Origin: Legionella sp.
GTDB taxonomy: Bacteria; Pseudomonadota; Gammaproteobacteria; Legionellales; Legionellaceae
Reading direction: 5' to 3'
DNA length: 64,000 nt
Assembly (NCBI GenBank): GCA_030680075.1
Contig: JAUXWR010000088.1
Span: 1-64,000, forward strand
Both the position numbers and the translations under genes were made by a program. Of this stretch, positions 59,160-64,000 are shown one piece after another (the stretch's first letter is position 1; the number at the start of each line of letters is the position of its first letter). The notes below the pieces were generated by a model. The model was not told where the DNA came from. It ran no database searches and was given only the letters and a program-made list of their open reading frames with translations.

Positions 59160-60026
59160 ATGACTCAAAGCATGACCGCTTTTGCCCGCATGCAGGCTCA
59201 ATTTGATGCAACAACGCTTTGTTGGGAAATAAAATCCGTTAATCACCGCTACCTTGATGTTTCTTTTCGAATGCCTGAAGAGTGGCGTTTTTTAGAGACA
59301 GAATTGAGAGCCGCAATTCGTGGTGAATTTTCTCGCGGAAAATTGGAATGCCAATTAAAATCGTCTGGCCAAATAACAGCTAATCAAGCCATCGTTGTGA
59401 ACGAGGAGTTGATTAATAGCGTGCTTTCTCTGTCAAATAAATTGGCCATTAGTACCAAATTACAAAATGATATGACGCTTTCGTCCTTGCTAAATTGGCC
59501 TGGGGTCGTAACGGCTACGCAGCCTGATGTTGAGCAATTTGCTGAACATGTGCTAAAACTATTTAAAGGTACGCTGACACAATTGCAACTGGCAAGAACC
59601 TCTGAAGGTGAGGCGCTTAACGCTCATGTACAAAACCGCTTGCAGCGTTTGCAAGAAGAGATTGTTAAAGCAAAATCTCTCGTTGCCCACTATGCCTCGC
59701 AAACGCGTGATAAACTGTTAGCCCGATTTCATGCTTTGCAGTTAGCTGTTGATAATACGCGTGTCGAACAGGAAATTGCGCTCCTATTGACGCGTATGGA
59801 CGTGAGTGAAGAATTAGACCGGCTGCAGATGCACTGTACGGAAGTCGCCAAGGTATTGGCAAGCGCTGATTCTACGGGGCGCCGGCTTGACTTTTTGATG
59901 CAGGAGTTAAATCGGGAAGCCAATACGTTAAGTTCCAAGTCAGACACCGTAGCACTAACCCAGAGCGCTGTAGAAATGAAAGTGCTGATTGAACAAATGC
60001 GCGAACAAATTCAAAATATAGAGTGA
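59160..60026 (+). CDS. yicC: YicC-family endoribonuclease-like protein
   Basis: A 288-residue soluble protein of the YicC family. The N-terminal TQSMTAFAR signature, the [16 protein letters not shown] segment and the C-terminal [19 protein letters not shown] region match. The family has been described as endoribonucleases that influence small-RNA decay, with Glu/His active-site residues; I rely on memory for that. It is divergent from rph, and gmk begins six bases after its stop. Length matches the E. coli protein. Confidence 0.93.
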   Translation: MTQSMTAFARMQAQFDATTLCWEIKSVNHRYLDVSFRMPEEWRFLETELRAAIRGEFSRGKLECQLKSSGQITANQAIVVNEELINSVLSLSNKLAISTKLQNDMTLSSLLNWPGVVTATQPDVEQFAEHVLKLFKGTLTQLQLARTSEGEALNAHVQNRLQRLQEEIVKAKSLVAHYASQTRDKLLARFHALQLAVDNTRVEQEIALLLTRMDVSEELDRLQMHCTEVAKVLASADSTGRRLDFLMQELNREANTLSSKSDTVALTQSAVEMKVLIEQMREQIQNIE

Positions 60027-60031
60027 ACACA

Positions 60032-60661
60032 ATGACTGAATCAATCACGGGAAATGTATTTATTGTTGCAGCCCCTTCAGGTGGCGGAAAAACCAGTTTG
60101 GTTAATGAATTAGTGACAAAACTTGAAAATATCGACGTGTCAATTTCGCACACAACTCGAGCTTCTCGTCCCGGTGAGCTGCATGGGAAGGATTATTTTT
60201 TTGTGAGTGAGTCACAATTCATGGAAATGGTTAATGACAATGCATTCATTGAGCATGCCTGTGTATTTAACCATCATTACGGAACATCCGTCGCCGAAAT
60301 AAACGATCGCCTTGCAAAAGGCATAGATGTAGTGCTTGATATTGATTGGCAGGGAGCGGCGCAAATTCGACGCCTTTACCCGGATGCTATCAGTATTTTT
60401 ATCATTCCGCCCTCATTAACGGTTCTCCAGCAACGATTACAAGGCCGGGGGCAGGATGATGACCAGGTTATCAATAATCGTATGCAACGCGCAAAAGATG
60501 AATTGAGTCATTTTTCTGAATTTGACTATTTGATAGTTAACGATAATTTTGATAATGCCTTTTTTGAATTGCAATCCATTGTGATTGCGAATCGCTTGAG
60601 CTTTGCGCGCCAATCAAGGAAAATTGGAAAATTGCTATCATTATTACTATCATCGCAGTAG
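60032..60661 (+). CDS. gmk: Guanylate kinase
   Basis: A 209-residue kinase that phosphorylates GMP to GDP. Walker A is [11 protein letters not shown], the GMP-binding part has [11 protein letters not shown] and HGKDYFFVS, and DWQGAAQIR follows with the later IIPPSL and [22 protein letters not shown] segments. I use the ATG at 60032; an in-frame GTG at 60023 overlaps the yicC stop but adds only three residues. It lies between yicC and rpoZ, the usual order. Confidence 0.97.
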   Translation: MTESITGNVFIVAAPSGGGKTSLVNELVTKLENIDVSISHTTRASRPGELHGKDYFFVSESQFMEMVNDNAFIEHACVFNHHYGTSVAEINDRLAKGIDVVLDIDWQGAAQIRRLYPDAISIFIIPPSLTVLQQRLQGRGQDDDQVINNRMQRAKDELSHFSEFDYLIVNDNFDNAFFELQSIVIANRLSFARQSRKIGKLLSLLLSSQ

Positions 60662-60725
60662 AATGGACTATTTTTGGCGAGCTGTTTAAGTAGTTTTGTC
60701 CAGTATAATTGTGGAGGTTCGGTTT

Positions 60726-60929
60726 ATGGCACGTGTAACGGTAGAAGATTGTTTAGAGAATGTAGAAAATCGTTTTGAACTGGTCATGGTGGCCACCAAA
60801 AGAGCACGCCAGATTGCTGTTCGAGGCGAGCAACCTTTAGTCGATTGGGAAAATGATAAACCAACTGTTGTAGCCTTGCGTGAAATCGCAGAAGGTCTAA
60901 TCGGCGCTGATATTCTCGATAAAGAATAA
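60726..60929 (+). CDS. rpoZ: RNA polymerase omega subunit
   Basis: A 67-residue subunit that helps assemble RNA polymerase and forms part of a ppGpp site. It starts [31 protein letters not shown] and ends ALREIAEG, with the conserved R.RQ region. I use the ATG at 60726 because GGAGG precedes it by eight or nine bases; an upstream in-frame start at 60696 is not supported. It lies directly upstream of spoT, as in other gamma-proteobacteria, which fits its link to ppGpp. Confidence 0.97.
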   Translation: MARVTVEDCLENVENRFELVMVATKRARQIAVRGEQPLVDWENDKPTVVALREIAEGLIGADILDKE

Positions 60930-60931
60930 TA

Positions 60932-61005
60932 GCAGGATTTTGTAGTTACACCATGTAATACAATTTGTATTTGAGGTTTCCCAGTGAGTTGGCTACAAAA
61001 TCTGC
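60932..61005. repeat. Spaced inverted repeat in the rpoZ-spoT gap
   Basis: GCAGGATTTTGTAG at 60932-60945 matches, with a one-base bulge, the complement of CTACAAAATCTGC at 60993-61005. A smaller palindrome (AATACAA and TTGTATT) lies inside at 60957-60971. The region follows rpoZ and precedes spoT and could fold in the mRNA leader. No T-run is seen. Confidence 0.4.
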
Positions 61006-61068
61006 CGTATTACCCAAGGGCCTTGGCCCACGATCACTTGGCGGTTAGTAAAGCGCGGAGAGTTCAAT

Positions 61069-63192
61069 ATGGACTACTTTAAGGAGTTGATGACAGAGCT
61101 TAAAGCCTATCTTGAGCAATCTCAAATTGAAAAATGTCACCAGGCTTTTCTAGTCGCCCATAAAGCTCACCAGGGTCAGATGCGCCGTTCCGGCGAGCCC
61201 TATATTACCCATCCCGTTGCTGCAGCCTTAATTCTGGCGCGTATGCGTCTGGATTATCAAACTATCATGGCAACCTTATTACATGATGTAGTAGAGGATA
61301 CCTCCATCAGTAAAGAGGATTTAACCGAGCAATTTGGTGAAGATGTCACTGCTCTTGTTGATGGCGTTACTAAGTTAACCAAAATCAAATTCGAATCCCG
61401 AGCCGAAGCACAAGCGGAGAATTTCCGTAAAATGGTGCTGGCCATGGTTAAAGATATACGCGTTATTATCGTTAAACTCGCCGACAGATTTCATAACATG
61501 CACACCTTAGGCGCTATGCCTTCCAGAAAAAGACGTCGTATTGCCATTGAAACACTTGAAATTTATGCGCCCATTGCTAATCGATTAGGTATGCATGCTA
61601 TTTTTACGGGGCTTGAGGATCTGGGATTTCAAGCGCTATATCCCATGCGCTATCGCGCCATTAAATCAGCTTTTGAAAAATCCAAAGGTAATCGGCGCGA
61701 GTTAACACAAAAAATTGAACATGATTTAGAGCATGCGTTAAAAGAGCTCGGTATTCCTTATGAGCACGTTTTTGGCCGGCAGAAGCATTTATACAGTATT
61801 TACCGCAAAATGCGGCAAAAAAAATCATCCTTCACCGAAATTACCGATGTATTTGCTTTTCGCGTGATAACGGAAGATATTGATTCCTGTTACCGTGTTT
61901 TGGGGGCATTACATCGTACTTACAAACCCGTTCCGCAGCGCTTTAAAGATTATATTGGCATTCCAAAAGCTAACGGCTACCAATCCCTGCATACCACCTT
62001 GTTCGGACCTTTTGGCGTACCTCTTGAGGTACAAATTCGAACCCGTGAAATGGATAAAGTCGCTGAAAATGGGGTTGCGGCGCACTGGATCTATAAATCA
62101 TCAGGCCTTGAAGTTAATGAAGCTCAGTTACGGGCGCGTGAATGGGTGCAGCGTCTGTTAGAGATGCAACGAAGCACCGGGAATTCGCTTGAATTTATTG
62201 AAAATGTCAAAATTGATTTATTTCCTGACGAGGTTTATGTTTTTACGCCGAAGGGTCATATCATGGAGTTGCCAAAAGGGGCGACACCTGTAGACTTTGC
62301 TTATACCGTTCATTCGGACGTGGGCAATAGTTGCGTTGCGGCTAAAGTTAATCGACGTCTGGTTCCTTTAAGTATTTCATTAACCAATGGTCAGACAGTT
62401 GAAATTATTACCGCTCCCGGTGCCCATCCGAATCCTGCCTGGCTTAATTTTGTAGTAACCGGCAAAGCGCGCAGCAATATCCGTCATTTTCTAAAAAGTC
62501 AGCAACACGCGGAATCAATTACCCTCGGTAAACGTCTGTTAGAGCAAGCGCTAGCCGAACTGGCCAGTGATTATGCCAAGGTACCGCCGGAATCGTTGCA
62601 GGCGTTATTGAGCGATCTGAATTATAAATCGAGCGATGAATTACTCTATGCATTAGGTATTGGCAATCATATGCCCATGGTTATCGCAAAGCGATTAGTC
62701 GTGGCTCAGGAAAGCTCGGATCTGGATAAAACCGCTAAGAGTCGGCCTTTGTCTATTAAAGGAACCGAGGGGATGGTGGTGCATTTTGCTGATTGTTGTC
62801 AGCCGATTCCGGGAGACAAGATAGTAGGCCGTTTTCAGCAAGGGCGCGGTATCATGGTACATGCCAGTGATTGCCCGCAAATCAATCATATTCGCAGTAA
62901 TCCTGAGCAATTTATTGCGCTTCGCTGGGATGACCAGGTACAAGGGGAGTTCTGGGTTGATATCACGGTGGATGTAGCGAATCAACGCGGTGTGTTGGCG
63001 GCCTTGGCGAGCGCTATTTCTGAAGCTGAATCCAATATTGGCAATATTAATGTAGACCCGCGTGATGGCAGACATAATGCGGTTACTTTTTCAATTAGTG
63101 TCAGCGATAGAACGCATTTGGCGCGCGTTATGCGTCGTTTGCGCGCCAATAAAGTCGTATTACGCCTTTATCGTAAAAGGCAAGGAGATTAG
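61069..63192 (+). CDS. spoT: Bifunctional (p)ppGpp synthetase/hydrolase SpoT
   Basis: A 707-residue RSH protein that makes and breaks (p)ppGpp. The HD hydrolase domain (about 25-180) has HPVAAALILARM and the catalytic LLHDVVEDT, so hydrolysis should be intact, as expected for SpoT rather than RelA. The synthetase domain (about 215-360) has SIYRKMRQKK and FRVI; TGS follows (about 390-450, DEVYVFTPKGHIMELPKGATPVDFAY), then the helical region and a C-terminal ACT domain. Length and organisation are standard. GGAGAG precedes the ATG. It follows rpoZ and is followed by ridA seven bases later. Confidence 0.98.
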   Translation: MDYFKELMTELKAYLEQSQIEKCHQAFLVAHKAHQGQMRRSGEPYITHPVAAALILARMRLDYQTIMATLLHDVVEDTSISKEDLTEQFGEDVTALVDGVTKLTKIKFESRAEAQAENFRKMVLAMVKDIRVIIVKLADRFHNMHTLGAMPSRKRRRIAIETLEIYAPIANRLGMHAIFTGLEDLGFQALYPMRYRAIKSAFEKSKGNRRELTQKIEHDLEHALKELGIPYEHVFGRQKHLYSIYRKMRQKKSSFTEITDVFAFRVITEDIDSCYRVLGALHRTYKPVPQRFKDYIGIPKANGYQSLHTTLFGPFGVPLEVQIRTREMDKVAENGVAAHWIYKSSGLEVNEAQLRAREWVQRLLEMQRSTGNSLEFIENVKIDLFPDEVYVFTPKGHIMELPKGATPVDFAYTVHSDVGNSCVAAKVNRRLVPLSISLTNGQTVEIITAPGAHPNPAWLNFVVTGKARSNIRHFLKSQQHAESITLGKRLLEQALAELASDYAKVPPESLQALLSDLNYKSSDELLYALGIGNHMPMVIAKRLVVAQESSDLDKTAKSRPLSIKGTEGMVVHFADCCQPIPGDKIVGRFQQGRGIMVHASDCPQINHIRSNPEQFIALRWDDQVQGEFWVDITVDVANQRGVLAALASAISEAESNIGNINVDPRDGRHNAVTFSISVSDRTHLARVMRRLRANKVVLRLYRKRQGD

Positions 63193-63198
63193 TAAATT

Positions 63199-63591
63199 AT
63201 GCAACCGGTTCACACAAATTTAGCCCCTGCCGCTATTGGTACTTACAGTCAGGCAATCCGATGCGGCGACACTGTTTATTTGTCGGGTCAGATTCCGCTA
63301 GACCCAAACACCATGCAATTGTGCAGTAGTGAAATTGGTCCCCAAATTACGCAAGTATTGGAAAATCTGGCCGCCGTTTGTGAAGCCGCAGGCGGCAGTC
63401 TTGCCAATATTGTTAAACTTTCGGTTTTTTTAACGGATTTAAGTCATTTCTCCTTAATTAATGAAGCAATGGGGCGTTATTTTACCGAACCTTTTCCTGC
63501 ACGCGCGGCTATTGAAGTGTCGGCTCTTCCTCGTAATGCGCTTGTTGAAATGGACGGGATCATGGTGTTAAGCGAGAATACGCGTGGCTAA
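63199..63591 (+). CDS. ridA: Reactive intermediate deaminase RidA
   Basis: A 130-residue trimeric enzyme that removes reactive enamine/imine intermediates made by PLP enzymes such as threonine dehydratase. Motifs: [27 protein letters not shown], the [14 protein letters not shown] segment, KLSVFLTDL and [21 protein letters not shown], which includes the conserved Arg of the active site. Length is standard. It starts seven bases after spoT, a common placement in gamma-proteobacteria. Confidence 0.97.
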   Translation: MQPVHTNLAPAAIGTYSQAIRCGDTVYLSGQIPLDPNTMQLCSSEIGPQITQVLENLAAVCEAAGGSLANIVKLSVFLTDLSHFSLINEAMGRYFTEPFPARAAIEVSALPRNALVEMDGIMVLSENTRG

Positions 63592-63593
63592 AA

Positions 63594-64000
63594 TTGGATG
63601 ATAATCAATACGCTCGTATGGGGCGTATTATGTTTATTGTTGCCTGGCTATTATTTTTTGGCTTGATGTTTGTTTTTTTTCTTTATTATGGCCAGGAACG
63701 CCAGGAAAATTTTCAGGTACACCGTGGTGTCTTGACTATCAAGGCTGATAAACGTGGTCATTATCAACTTACGGGTTATATTAATGATAAGCCTGTGAAG
63801 TTTATGTTGGACACGGGTGCAACATTCGTGGCTATTCCTGAGGAACTGGCTCAGGAATTAAATATAGAAGGACGCTATCCCATTACCATGCAGACTGCCA
63901 ATGGGGAGGTGACGGGGCAATTAACCCGCCTCGAAAAGCTCGCTTTTGCAGATTTTATCCTTTACAACATCAAAGCTGTGATCATCCCCGGCAATTTGGA
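63594..64000 (+). CDS. Membrane-anchored retropepsin-like aspartic protease (partial)
   Basis: The window ends inside this gene; about 135 residues are visible. After DDNQYARMGRIM comes one membrane helix (IVAWLLFFGLMFVFFLYY), then GHYQLTGYINDKPVKFMLDTGATFVAIPEELA with the active-site DTGA, and TANGEVTGQLTRL. This matches the TIGR02281 / clan AA aspartic protease family of single-pass membrane proteins. Homologues begin with a basic RRMGK-like stretch before the helix, so I extend to a TTG at 63594; an ATG at 63618 is an alternative. No good ribosome binding site supports either. The end lies beyond 64000. Confidence 0.8.
   Translation, partial: MDDNQYARMGRIMFIVAWLLFFGLMFVFFLYYGQERQENFQVHRGVLTIKADKRGHYQLTGYINDKPVKFMLDTGATFVAIPEELAQELNIEGRYPITMQTANGEVTGQLTRLEKLAFADFILYNIKAVIIPGNL

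Overview
This 64 kb window looks like a chromosomal segment of a gamma-proteobacterium of the order Legionellales, probably Legionella or a close relative. The base composition is moderately AT-rich. The gene order matches conserved gamma-proteobacterial blocks: ychF-pth-rplY, rplU-rpmA-obgE, grpE-dnaK-dnaJ, yggT-proC-yggS beside pilT, and rph-yicC-gmk-rpoZ-spoT-ridA. Between these blocks lie lineage-specific proteins of unknown function, a Stealth-family phosphotransferase and many short palindromic repeats. Species is inferred from style and gene content, not from a database match.

Layout. 1-2229: a 39-bp tandem repeat array, a small DUF4286-like gene and a TPR-like orphan protein. 2314-9902: translation and GTPase genes (ychF, pth, rplY, rplU, rpmA, obgE), a CinA-like protein, an MscS channel and a Stealth protein. 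9967-12214: ispA-xseB and a flavin oxidoreductase. 12215-13079: a gene-free zone made of repeated copies of the radA upstream region. 13080-19268: radA, a large orphan helical protein, a Maf-like pyrophosphatase and two metal transporters (ZIP and CDF). 19269-19960: gene-free DNA with two 76-bp direct repeats and three perfect DnaA boxes. 19961-31250: recG, an AI-2E-type exporter, argS, a SPOR-domain protein, an unusual P1B-type ATPase, folB, hemE and a YheT-like hydrolase. 31301-35930: a three-gene hybrid phosphorelay (MHYT sensor kinase, stand-alone receiver, HPt-REC-GGDEF protein). 36119-38824: two orphan genes and a class II DAHP synthase. 38985-46933: grpE, dnaK and dnaJ with two sigma-32-type promoters, then carA-metK and ahcY. 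47001-54955: an AraC-type regulator, a secreted subtilase, an RND pump with its adaptor and two small orphan genes. 55045-64000: yggT-proC-yggS, pilT, rph, yicC, gmk, rpoZ, spoT, ridA and a truncated membrane-anchored aspartic protease.

Functional themes. Most genes are housekeeping: ribosome assembly and translation, heat-shock chaperones, the methyl cycle (metK makes SAM, ahcY removes SAH), heme, folate, isoprenoid and aromatic precursors, and recombination (radA, recG, xseB). Two second-messenger systems are encoded: (p)ppGpp through spoT, and probably c-di-GMP through the GGDEF protein with an intact GGEEF site and an I-site. Metal handling is represented by ZIP, CDF and P1B transporters.

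The most interesting non-coding signal is a set of hairpin repeats. Several copies keep the same flanks and loops while both stem arms change together, which points to selection on structure or to parallel families of one element. No rRNA, tRNA, CRISPR array, transposase or prophage was recognised.
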